DNA of 64,000 nucleotides from Winogradskyella helgolandensis. GTDB lineage: Bacteria > Bacteroidota > Bacteroidia > Flavobacteriales > Flavobacteriaceae. The DNA lies in assembly GCF_013404085.1 (NCBI RefSeq), contig NZ_JABFHO010000001.1:1240001-1304000 (forward strand), in the 5' to 3' direction. Positions 1 to 7,074 of this stretch are shown piece by piece. A model generated the notes under the pieces. The model was not told where the DNA came from and made no database searches. It worked only from the letters and a program-made list of their open reading frames with translations. The position numbers were made by a program, and so were the translations under genes. Positions within the stretch are counted from its first letter, which is position 1. Each line of letters opens with the position of its first letter.

Positions 1-1395
1 TCGGAAGTAGGAATGATGTCTAAATTAGGAGGTGGTACTTCTGGTTATTTTGGTAAACTTCGTCATAGAGGAGCACCTGTAAAAAATAACGGTGAGTCTT
101 CAGGAGCTGTGCATATTATGCAGTTGTTCGAAAAAATGGTCGATGTTGTAAGTCAAGGATCAGTGAGAAGAGGTCGTTTTTCTCCGTACTTACCAATAGA
201 TCACCAAGATATTCACGAGTTTTTAGAAATAGGAACAGAAGGAAATCCAATTCAAGAATTAACGCATGGTGTTACTGTTGGTAACGAGTGGATGCAAGAA
301 ATGATTGATGGAGATGCTGATAAAAGAGCTATTTGGGCAAAAGTTTTACAACGTAGAGGTGAAATAGGATATCCTTATATATTCTTTAGGGATAATGCTA
401 ATAATGCTGCTCCAGATGTATATCGCGATAAAAAACATGAGATTTACGCTAGTAATTTATGTTCAGAAATTATGTTGCCTACAAATGAAGAATGGTCATT
501 TGTATGTGTGTTATCGTCTATAAACTTATTACATTACGATAAGTGGAAAGATACAGACGCTGTTGAAACAATGGTATATTTCCTAGATGCTGTTTTAGAA
601 GAGTTCATTACAAAACTAGAGGTTTATAGAGATTCTGCAGATAGAGATGATAGACAAACCTTCATGTTTATGGAAAAAGCCTATAACTTTGCTAAAGAAA
701 ATAGAGCTTTAGGATTAGGAGCCTTAGGATGGCACTCGTTATTGCAATCTAAAATGGTAAGTTTTGATAGTAAAGAAGCGTTTGATTTAAATAGTGAAAT
801 CTTTAAAACCATAAAAGATAAGTCAGTTAAGGCTTCTGAAGAATTAGCTAAGTTATTTGGTGAGCCAGAAGTATTAAAAGGGTACGGAAGACGTAACACC
901 ACTTTAAATGCTGTAGCGCCAACAACATCATCTGCTTTTATATTAGGACAAGTATCACAAGGTATTGAGCCAATATGGTCTAATAGTTATGTAAAGGATA
1001 TCGCTAAAATAAAAACAACGATTAAGAATCCGTATTTATTAGCCCTTTTAGAAGAGAAAGGATTAAATACCAATGAAATTTGGAAAAGCATCCGTGATTA
1101 TGATGGTTCTGTTCAACATTTAGAAGAGTTGACTGACCATGAAAAGGATGTGTTTAAAACCTATTCTGAGATTGATCAAATGACTATCATTTATCAAGCA
1201 GCAAATAGACAAAACCATATAGATCAAGCACAGTCTTTAAACATTATGGTGCATCCAGATATGCCAGTAAAAGACATTAATAAGATATATGTTACCGCTT
1301 GGCAATTAGGTGTAAAATCATTGTACTACCAACACAGTATGAATGCTGCACAGAAGTTTAAGCAAAAGAAAGAATGTGCTAGTTGTGAAGGGTAA
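1..1395 (+). CDS. nrdA: Ribonucleoside-diphosphate reductase, alpha subunit (3' part)
   Basis: Large catalytic subunit of class I ribonucleotide reductase, which reduces NDPs to dNDPs in the cytoplasm. The reading frame is open to the left edge (Ser-Glu-Val-Gly precede the first Met), so only the C-terminal ~464 residues are in the window. Seen: the NLCSEI block that carries the active-site Asn, thiyl Cys and Glu; a LYYQHS block with the paired tyrosines of the radical-transfer path; and a C-terminal CASC tail that shuttles electrons from thioredoxin. The N-terminal ATP cone and first redox Cys lie outside. No beta subunit follows here. The ATG at 13 is internal, not a start. Confidence 0.95.
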   Translation, partial: SEVGMMSKLGGGTSGYFGKLRHRGAPVKNNGESSGAVHIMQLFEKMVDVVSQGSVRRGRFSPYLPIDHQDIHEFLEIGTEGNPIQELTHGVTVGNEWMQEMIDGDADKRAIWAKVLQRRGEIGYPYIFFRDNANNAAPDVYRDKKHEIYASNLCSEIMLPTNEEWSFVCVLSSINLLHYDKWKDTDAVETMVYFLDAVLEEFITKLEVYRDSADRDDRQTFMFMEKAYNFAKENRALGLGALGWHSLLQSKMVSFDSKEAFDLNSEIFKTIKDKSVKASEELAKLFGEPEVLKGYGRRNTTLNAVAPTTSSAFILGQVSQGIEPIWSNSYVKDIAKIKTTIKNPYLLALLEEKGLNTNEIWKSIRDYDGSVQHLEELTDHEKDVFKTYSEIDQMTIIYQAANRQNHIDQAQSLNIMVHPDMPVKDINKIYVTAWQLGVKSLYYQHSMNAAQKFKQKKECASCEG

Positions 1396-1403
1396 TTAAA
1401 CAA

Positions 1404-1423
1404 ATTCCTGCGAAGGCAGGAAT
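1404..1423. repeat. REP-like palindrome
   Basis: Perfect 8-bp inverted repeat (ATTCCTGC / GCAGGAAT) around a GAAG loop, placed 8 bp after the nrdA stop codon. It lacks a T-run of its own. From memory, closely similar short palindromes are dispersed between genes in Flavobacteriaceae; this cannot be tested inside one window. Confidence 0.55.
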
Positions 1424-1441
1424 CTTATAAATTAAAAATCA

Positions 1442-1472
1442 AAAAGCATCTCATAACTGAGATGCTTTTTTT
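1442..1472 (+). terminator. Rho-independent terminator of nrdA
   Basis: Stem AGCATCTCA / TGAGATGCT (1445-1453 with 1458-1466), loop TAAC, followed by a T7 tract. It ends the nrdA transcript. An ATG at 1462 falls inside the stem, which argues against using it as the start of the next gene. Confidence 0.9.
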
Positions 1473-1503
1473 ATGTTTGAGTACTTTAAATCGTTCATCA
1501 GCC

Positions 1504-2013
1504 ATGCAAGAAAATACATTTGAAATTACCGATGATTTATTAGCTAGCAAAAGTCAGCGTTTTCTCCATTATATTATTGATGCAATTCCCCAATATTTAT
1601 TTTTCTATGCCTTAACTTATGGGTTTTATTATTTAGGCGAGTTAACAGGTATTTATATTTTTAATGACTACTGGAATGGGATGTCTGAAATTGAAGATCT
1701 AATTATAACTTATTTGTTTATAGTTCTCTATTACTTTGTAATGGAAAAATACACCTTTAAAACATTTGGGAAGTTCTTTACTAAAACAATCGTGGTTTCT
1801 ATTGATGGTAGTGAGCCTACCACAAAACAAATACTTCAAAGAAGCTTGAGTAGGTGTATACCATTTGATGCATTATCCTTTTTAGGCACAATTGGCAAGG
1901 GTTGGCATGATTCTTTTTCAAATACTTACGTAGTTAAAGAAGATGAATTTTACGCGAGAAAAAATGCCTTGCTCGCATTAGAAAAAATTGGGCAAATTGG
2001 TAGAGAGTATTAA
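1504..2013 (+). CDS. RDD family membrane protein
   Basis: Protein of 169 residues with the RDD-family layout: a short hydrophilic N-terminus, an Arg-containing SQRFLHYIID entry into the first membrane segment (residues ~16-45), a second membrane segment after a loop (~65-80) and a charged C-terminus. RDD proteins are small integral membrane proteins of mostly unknown role; some are proposed ion antiporters. The ATG at 1504 is chosen because the upstream in-frame ATG at 1462 lies in the nrdA terminator. The stop overlaps by 4 bp the stop of the convergent gene on the minus strand. Confidence 0.8.
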   Translation: MQENTFEITDDLLASKSQRFLHYIIDAIPQYLFFYALTYGFYYLGELTGIYIFNDYWNGMSEIEDLIITYLFIVLYYFVMEKYTFKTFGKFFTKTIVVSIDGSEPTTKQILQRSLSRCIPFDALSFLGTIGKGWHDSFSNTYVVKEDEFYARKNALLALEKIGQIGREY

Positions 2014-2729
2014 TCCACAACCAAAGTATCAGTCCCTAAATACTTGTCATCCTTATTATAATACCAAGCTCTAGCTTTAGGCATTTTAATGCCATTTACA
2101 AGCGCTTCTTCAGTTAGCACTATATATTCACCTGTATCTGATTTCTCTTTGCCATTAGTATCTGTTTTAAAGAACTGATAGATTTCCATAGCATAGGTTT
2201 TTGGATTAAAATAGAAATACCAAACATCGCTTCCAACAGTGGCATCATAGGTCACTTTTAAAACAAGATACGTTTTGCCTTTAAAGGTTCTTTTTTCAAC
2301 CTTGTCGCTAAGGTTAGTGCCAGGATCCTTAAGCTTCATGGGCAAGCCATATAAATAAGAATAGTAGTTTTTGTAAAGGGTGGCTCTATCGCAAGTCATG
2401 TTCTTTTCTTTAGCTGAAATACTATCTAAAGCTTTACCATTGTAGCTCATTTGGCACTTACCTTTATCTAGTGTATACGTTGTAGTTACGCTATCTTTTG
2501 TAGCGGTGACACTAAAATAGTCGTCAGGTAAATTAATAGAAATAATGCTCGTGCGTTTTGGAGCACTTGGAGTGGTCATTACAACAGTGAAGGTATCATT
2601 AAAGCTTGTCCAGTTACCATTGGGATCGTGGTAATCCATGGCATTTTTTAATAGCGCTTTTGAAGATATAACTTGACTAAAACCAGAGATGGATATCAAA
2701 AAGACTACAGTTGCTAAATATGATTTCAT
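2010..2729 (-). CDS. Secreted DUF6503-like protein
   Basis: Exported protein of 239 residues with a clear Sec signal peptide (cleavage after SGFSQ, residue ~19). The rest is beta-rich (GNWTSFNDTF, SVTATKDS, GKTYLVLKVTYD, VWYFYFNPKTYAMEIYQF), which resembles the DUF6503 / LolA-like lipoprotein-carrier fold seen in flavobacteria. No catalytic residues are recognisable. It stands alone between two terminators and converges on the RDD gene. The family name is from memory and the function is unknown. Confidence 0.65.
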   Translation of the reverse strand: MKSYLATVVFLISISGFSQVISSKALLKNAMDYHDPNGNWTSFNDTFTVVMTTPSAPKRTSIISINLPDDYFSVTATKDSVTTTYTLDKGKCQMSYNGKALDSISAKEKNMTCDRATLYKNYYSYLYGLPMKLKDPGTNLSDKVEKRTFKGKTYLVLKVTYDATVGSDVWYFYFNPKTYAMEIYQFFKTDTNGKEKSDTGEYIVLTEEALVNGIKMPKARAWYYNKDDKYLGTDTLVVD

Positions 2730-2767
2730 AAAACTAATTTTTTTACAAAATACAACTTAACAAACAA

Positions 2768-2808
2768 AAAAAGCATCCAATGCCGAATTGTTCGGGAGGA
2801 TGCTTTTT
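2768..2808 (-). terminator. Terminator of the OmpA lipoprotein gene
   Basis: Outer stem AAGCATCC / GGATGCTT (2771-2778 with 2798-2805) enclosing an inner stem CCGAA / TTCGG (2783-2787 with 2791-2795). A-rich on the left and T-rich on the right, so it can work in both directions; it lies 30 bp past the stop of the 2838-3689 gene. Confidence 0.85.
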
Positions 2809-2837
2809 TAAATTGACCCATAAATAGGTTAATGGAT

Positions 2838-3689
2838 TTATTTTGCTTCCATCATAGCAAAGAACTTATCAATGTTTGGCATTAAAATAATGCGTGTTCT
2901 ACGATTTTTAGCTCTGTTAGCATTCGTATCGTTTTCAACTAGAGGCTGGTAGCTACTGCGTCCAGATGCAATTAATTGTTCTGGTGCAACCTTAAATTGC
3001 TTTTGTAATTTTCTTACTACTGAAGTGGCACGTAATACACTTAAATCCCAGTTGTCTGCAATTTTATCTGTGTTTATACTTCTGGAATCTGTATGACCTT
3101 CTACCATAACATCTAAACTAGGCTCAGAATTGATGACGTCAGCTAATTTCTGTAAGATTTTATCTGCTTTGTTTCCAACTCTATAACTTGCTGTGTTAAA
3201 TAACATATCATCATCAATAGAAATCATAACAACAGTTTCGTTAATATCTATTACGATATCTTCATCTTCGTTAAGATCGCTAGTGTTCATGGCTTTGCTT
3301 AGGTTGTACTGAATCGCTAAATTCATAGAATCTTTTAACGTCTTAGCACCTGCTAATTTTTCTGAACTAACGTTTTTAAGCGTTTCGCGCATTTTTTCTT
3401 TACTAGCTCCAGAAGCTACAGTACCGTCTTCGGAAACTTCAAATTTTGCTTTGTTATCAATAGTTAACCCTTCAACATCGTCATTTAAAGATTGAATTTT
3501 GGCGTTGTATTGATTAACACGTGCTTCAATTGCAGCAAATTTATTTTCTAAATCTTCTTTTTCTACTCTTGTCTTAGTAAGCTCACTTACGGTTTCACCG
3601 TGTTGTTGTTCTAACGCTACGTATTTTTTCTTAGATACACATGCACTTAATAAAACAGCGGTTACTAATAGGATTGAAATTTTCTTCAT
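2838..3689 (-). CDS. OmpA/MotB-type peptidoglycan-binding lipoprotein
   Basis: 283-residue envelope lipoprotein. The start at 3689 gives MKKISILLV...LLSAC, a lipobox with Cys at ~17; a 29-residue upstream extension in the same frame has no signal character and is left out. Residues ~25-75 form a coiled coil (EQQHGETVSELTKTRVEKEDLENK). The C-terminal ~120 residues are an OmpA domain with VMVEGHTDSR and the NRAKNRRTRI block, which bind diaminopimelate in peptidoglycan. It probably ties the outer membrane to the wall. Monocistronic, with its own terminator. Confidence 0.85.
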   Translation of the reverse strand: MKKISILLVTAVLLSACVSKKKYVALEQQHGETVSELTKTRVEKEDLENKFAAIEARVNQYNAKIQSLNDDVEGLTIDNKAKFEVSEDGTVASGASKEKMRETLKNVSSEKLAGAKTLKDSMNLAIQYNLSKAMNTSDLNEDEDIVIDINETVVMISIDDDMLFNTASYRVGNKADKILQKLADVINSEPSLDVMVEGHTDSRSINTDKIADNWDLSVLRATSVVRKLQKQFKVAPEQLIASGRSSYQPLVENDTNANRAKNRRTRIILMPNIDKFFAMMEAK

Positions 3690-3897
3690 ATTATGAATTT
3701 TGGTTATTATTGTTTTAAAGTCATATATACGATAAAAGGCTGTGTTTGGATGTTGAATGTTGAAAATATTTAACATTTAAAGTGATTTATTTGGAACTAC
3801 CTTAATCTGATTTGTAACTATGAAATTTTTAAATTTTAATGTAACTTGTTAATATCGTTAGTTTTGATTGATTTTCTAAGGTGTCTTTTACAAACAA

Positions 3898-3934
3898 AAA
3901 AAGCTTCAAATCGTATTAAGACTTGAAGCTTTTT
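3898..3934 (-). terminator. Terminator of the Pit permease gene
   Basis: Stem AAGCTTCAA / TTGAAGCTT (3901-3909 with 3923-3931), flanked by A's on the left and T's on the right, 25 bp beyond the stop of the minus-strand permease gene. The rest of 3690-3958 shows no other feature that I can support. Confidence 0.85.
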
Positions 3935-3958
3935 ATTAAGGATAGTAGATTTGATTTA

Positions 3959-6277
3959 CTACTCTTCTTCTGTTTCGTTAGTTGTAGGCTCTGTATGTAT
4001 TGTAGCAGGTTCTACAGAACTATCATGCGAGTTATAATACTCTTCTAATAGATTCATCATTGCTGTGAGCAAATCTTTTGTTTCTAGAAGTAAACTGAAA
4101 TAAAGCGTTGTGTTTTTAGGACTAGATTCTTCAGTTCTAGTTCTAGATACTTGCTTATTAATTTTATCTGTTACTAAATCAAACAATTCTTTTTTATGCT
4201 TAATTATAGTTCCAATTTGTTCAAAAGAATGTGAGTCGAAAGCTGCTTTTGTATTATTGAATAATTCTTCAAGCGTTAAGTCAATTTCTTTCAATTCTTT
4301 AATCTGACTAAATTTAAGCTTCTTATGATTATTATGAATATGCTTGTGACTTGTTTTAGAGATATACTCTAAAGATTGCGTCATATCTTGCAAATAGCCT
4401 AGAATATTAATGTAGAAGCTACTAGCGCGTAAACTTGTTTCATCTAAATTTTTAATAAAATAGAATATGTTGTCTCTAAGAATATCAACTTCGTCAGAGA
4501 GTTTGGTGACTTGTTTTTTATTCTTTTTCAGTAAAGATAAATCTTGTTTTGCCAAGCCTTCGATGGCGTTAGTGTAAATTCTATTTCCACGTTTTACAAC
4601 GTTAGAGATGTTACCTGCACTTTCAATAATTACACCTTGTACAGAACTACTTCCAGCTTTTGTTAAACTGTCTTCAGCCAGTATGGCCTTAGATTTTTTA
4701 CTATGTGCAATAGAGCTTCGAATTAATAAGCCAATAGCAGCAAGTAATAAGATTGGAAACATAACCTCTAGATTTAGGCTTAATAAATAAGCGACTAAAG
4801 CAGCGGCTGCAAAGGCACTAAACGCCGTGAAAAACCAACCACCAATAACGTTAAGAACTCCAGCAACTCTATATACCGCACTTTCAGCTCCCCAAGCTCT
4901 ATCCGCTAAAGAAGTTCCCATAGCTACCATAAAAGTAACATAAGTTGTTGATAATGGTAACTTCCAAGAGGTGGCAATTGAGATTAAAACGGCTGCTACC
5001 ATTAAATTTACTGCAGCTCTTACCATATCAAAAGCTGGTAAGTCTGCTGTTTCCTCTTTTTTAGAAATTAGTCGTGGTTCAAATTGCATGTCAATTTTTT
5101 TCTGCCATGAACCTGGTAAAATATAAGAGGACATTTGAGACATTGCTATAGCACTTCTTACAAAAGTTCTCGATAAAAAATTGGGTTGAAAACGCTCTTC
5201 TGTTGCGCCTTGACTAGAAAGGTCTAGTGATGTTTTAACAACATTTTTTGCTTTAGTTGAAAACCATAAGGTTAAAACCATAATCATACCTGCTGCAAAT
5301 AATAACCAATTGTTTGCAGGTACTTTTTCTGCAAGAACTCCCATTGGGAATTGATCTGCTGCTAAACCTGATTCTACCCACAATTCAAAGGCGTTATAGG
5401 CTGCCATAGGTACGCCAATGAAGTTGACTAAATCATTTCCTGCAAAGGCTAATGCTAAGGCAAACGTTCCAACAATAATTATTAATTTGTAGATGTTAGC
5501 TTTTAAAAGAGTAATTACGGCATATGATAAAAGCGACCAAAACACCGAGCTAGCTGCAAGTATGGTAAATACACGATTTTCTAAAAAGTAAGCCATTGTA
5601 TGGCCTCCTAAAATGTCAAAATTATTATTAGCGAAAGACGTTCCTTTTAATCCTTTTATAAAAATAAAATAGGTGATTGACGTTAGTGCAAGTCCACCAA
5701 AGATGGCACCTACCCAATTTGCTTTTTGCTCAAAGTTATTTGATAACAATAGCCTTGTGAACCATTGAACAATAGCACCAATAGTAAAGGCAATGACAAC
5801 GGAAAGCAATATTCCTAAAATAATTTCGGTTGCTTTATCATTGTTTATATAATTGATTACATCTGAAAATTGACCACCATCGTGTCCAATTTTAATCAAT
5901 GCCATAGCTACAGAAGCTCCTAATAATTCAAACACTATAGATACTGTAGTCGATGTTGGTAGTCCAATAGTATTGAAAAAGTCTAACAATAAAATGTCTG
6001 TTATCATTACTGCCATGAAAATAATCATGATTTCATTAAACATAAACTGCTCCGGATTAAAAATACCTTTTCGTGCCACCTCCATCATTCCACTAGAGAA
6101 AATAGCACCAATAGCAACACCAACACTCGCAATTATGACTACTGTTTTAAACGATACAGCTTTAGATCCTATAGCTGAGTTTAAAAAATTAACCGCATCA
6201 TTACTTACTCCAACGACCAAATCGGCAACGGCCAAAATGACTAAAGCAATGATCATTAATAGGTAAATATTATCCAT
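3959..6277 (-). CDS. Inorganic phosphate transporter, Pit family, with PhoU-like tail
   Basis: 772-residue permease of the Pit (PF01384) family, which takes up phosphate with cations. Both signature repeats are visible: GVSNDAVNFLNSAIGSKA near residue 25 and AFAGNDLVNFIGVPMAAYNAF near 280, with about a dozen membrane segments up to residue ~525. Residues ~560-740 are soluble, helical and charged, resembling the PhoU-like domain often fused to or encoded beside Pit proteins. An imperfect Pho-box-like repeat (6329-6350) lies 50-70 bp upstream. Monocistronic between two intergenic regions. Confidence 0.9.
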   Translation of the reverse strand: MDNIYLLMIIALVILAVADLVVGVSNDAVNFLNSAIGSKAVSFKTVVIIASVGVAIGAIFSSGMMEVARKGIFNPEQFMFNEIMIIFMAVMITDILLLDFFNTIGLPTSTTVSIVFELLGASVAMALIKIGHDGGQFSDVINYINNDKATEIILGILLSVVIAFTIGAIVQWFTRLLLSNNFEQKANWVGAIFGGLALTSITYFIFIKGLKGTSFANNNFDILGGHTMAYFLENRVFTILAASSVFWSLLSYAVITLLKANIYKLIIIVGTFALALAFAGNDLVNFIGVPMAAYNAFELWVESGLAADQFPMGVLAEKVPANNWLLFAAGMIMVLTLWFSTKAKNVVKTSLDLSSQGATEERFQPNFLSRTFVRSAIAMSQMSSYILPGSWQKKIDMQFEPRLISKKEETADLPAFDMVRAAVNLMVAAVLISIATSWKLPLSTTYVTFMVAMGTSLADRAWGAESAVYRVAGVLNVIGGWFFTAFSAFAAAALVAYLLSLNLEVMFPILLLAAIGLLIRSSIAHSKKSKAILAEDSLTKAGSSSVQGVIIESAGNISNVVKRGNRIYTNAIEGLAKQDLSLLKKNKKQVTKLSDEVDILRDNIFYFIKNLDETSLRASSFYINILGYLQDMTQSLEYISKTSHKHIHNNHKKLKFSQIKELKEIDLTLEELFNNTKAAFDSHSFEQIGTIIKHKKELFDLVTDKINKQVSRTRTEESSPKNTTLYFSLLLETKDLLTAMMNLLEEYYNSHDSSVEPATIHTEPTTNETEEE

Positions 6278-6328
6278 AATTATTAGTTGAAAATAAATGT
6301 GTAAATATCTTTATATGGTTTTAGGTGT

Positions 6329-6350
6329 ATGTTACCTAAATGTTATTATT
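6329..6350 (+). promoter_or_regulatory. Pho-box-like direct repeat, Pit side
   Basis: Two 11-bp units starting ATGTTA (ATGTTACCTAA then ATGTTATTATT) in direct tandem, 52 bp upstream of the permease start. Eleven-bp phased direct repeats are typical of OmpR/PhoB-family sites. It is read on the plus strand, opposite to the gene, so the assignment is tentative. Confidence 0.4.
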
Positions 6351-6542
6351 AAGAGCAATAATGATGTCATATTGTGGACGTAATCATGACTATATCTTTA
6401 ATTCTGAATAACAATAAGTTTGATGAATTGCCCATTTTTAAGTGGAAAGACGATGGTCTCTTTCTGTGTTTTATTCATTGTTATTATAATGTGATTTTTT
6501 ATAAATTCTTAAAATATTGTAAATCAATACTTTAAACTTTCA

Positions 6543-6564
6543 ATGTTAACTAAATGTTACGTAA
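6543..6564 (+). promoter_or_regulatory. Pho-box-like direct repeat upstream of 6631 gene
   Basis: Two tandem 11-bp units, ATGTTAACTAA and ATGTTACGTAA, ending 3 bp before the -33 element of the promoter at 6568-6598. This is the expected place for an OmpR/PhoB-type activator. The binding factor is inferred. Confidence 0.45.
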
Positions 6565-6567
6565 AGA

Positions 6568-6598
6568 TTGCTTAAATGTAAAATAATTACTATATTCG
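6568..6598 (+). promoter_or_regulatory. Promoter of the 6631 gene
   Basis: TTG (6568-6570), 20-bp spacer, TATATTCG (6591-6598), one mismatch from the Bacteroidota -7 consensus TAnnTTTG. The start codon is 32 bp further on. Confidence 0.5.
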
Positions 6599-6630
6599 TA
6601 AGACAAATATGAATTAATACCCAATTAGAT

Positions 6631-6987
6631 ATGAAAAAGATAGCCATAATGTTAGTAATGCTATGTGTAGGATTCACTTATGCTCAAGACAAGAATCAAC
6701 CAAAATTAGAAAAGAAAGGTGATTTAACGGTTGCTACTTATTTCTATGATAATGGTGAAGTTCAACAAACTGGTGCTTTTAATGCCGATGGAAAGTTACA
6801 AGGAGAGTGGACTAGTTTTGATGTAGAAGGAAATAAATTAGCCGTGGCAACTTATAATGCTGGAAAAAAAGTTGGAAAATGGTTCTTCTGGGAAGGACAT
6901 TCTTTAAAAGAAGTAGATTATAAAGATAATACTATTGTTAGTGTTGTAGAATGGTCTAATGATAGAACCATAGTCTCTAGAGATTAA
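6631..6987 (+). CDS. Small secreted MORN-like repeat protein
   Basis: 118 residues with a signal peptide (cleaved near FTYAQ, residue 19). The mature part has repeated YxNGxxxxxGxFxxDGKLQGEW-type units: YDNGEVQQTGAFNADGKLQGEW, then YNAGKKVGKWFFWEG, the pattern of MORN / YwqK-type repeats found in many exported flavobacterial proteins. These repeats form a beta-hairpin surface, and no enzymatic motif is present. Database names such as adenylyltransferase for this family come from spurious transfer. It has its own promoter with a Pho-box-like repeat just upstream and a strong terminator behind. Confidence 0.75.
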   Translation: MKKIAIMLVMLCVGFTYAQDKNQPKLEKKGDLTVATYFYDNGEVQQTGAFNADGKLQGEWTSFDVEGNKLAVATYNAGKKVGKWFFWEGHSLKEVDYKDNTIVSVVEWSNDRTIVSRD

Positions 6988-7020
6988 ATAGAATTGTAGT
7001 TAAATAAAGTTAAAAATAAA

Positions 7021-7052
7021 AAGAGCTGTAATACACTATTACAGCTCTTTTT
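7021..7052. terminator. Bidirectional terminator between convergent genes
   Basis: 13-bp perfect stem (7021-7033 with 7037-7049) around a 3-nt CAC loop, T-run on the right. It serves the 6631 gene and, from the other side, the TonB receptor ending at 7075. Confidence 0.9.
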
Positions 7053-7074
7053 GTATATAACATTTAATGTGTGT

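Larger units (their letters stand above)
6278..6630. other. Divergent intergenic region, Pit permease / small secreted protein
   Basis: 353 bp without a gene. It holds a Pho-box-like repeat and an overlapping inverted repeat TTTAGGT / ACCTAAA (6320-6326 with 6334-6340) near the permease, and a second repeat plus promoter near the small gene at 6631. I see nothing else. Confidence 0.6.

Noticed and set aside
1462..1503. RDD protein start at 1462
   Set aside because: The codon lies in the nrdA terminator stem.
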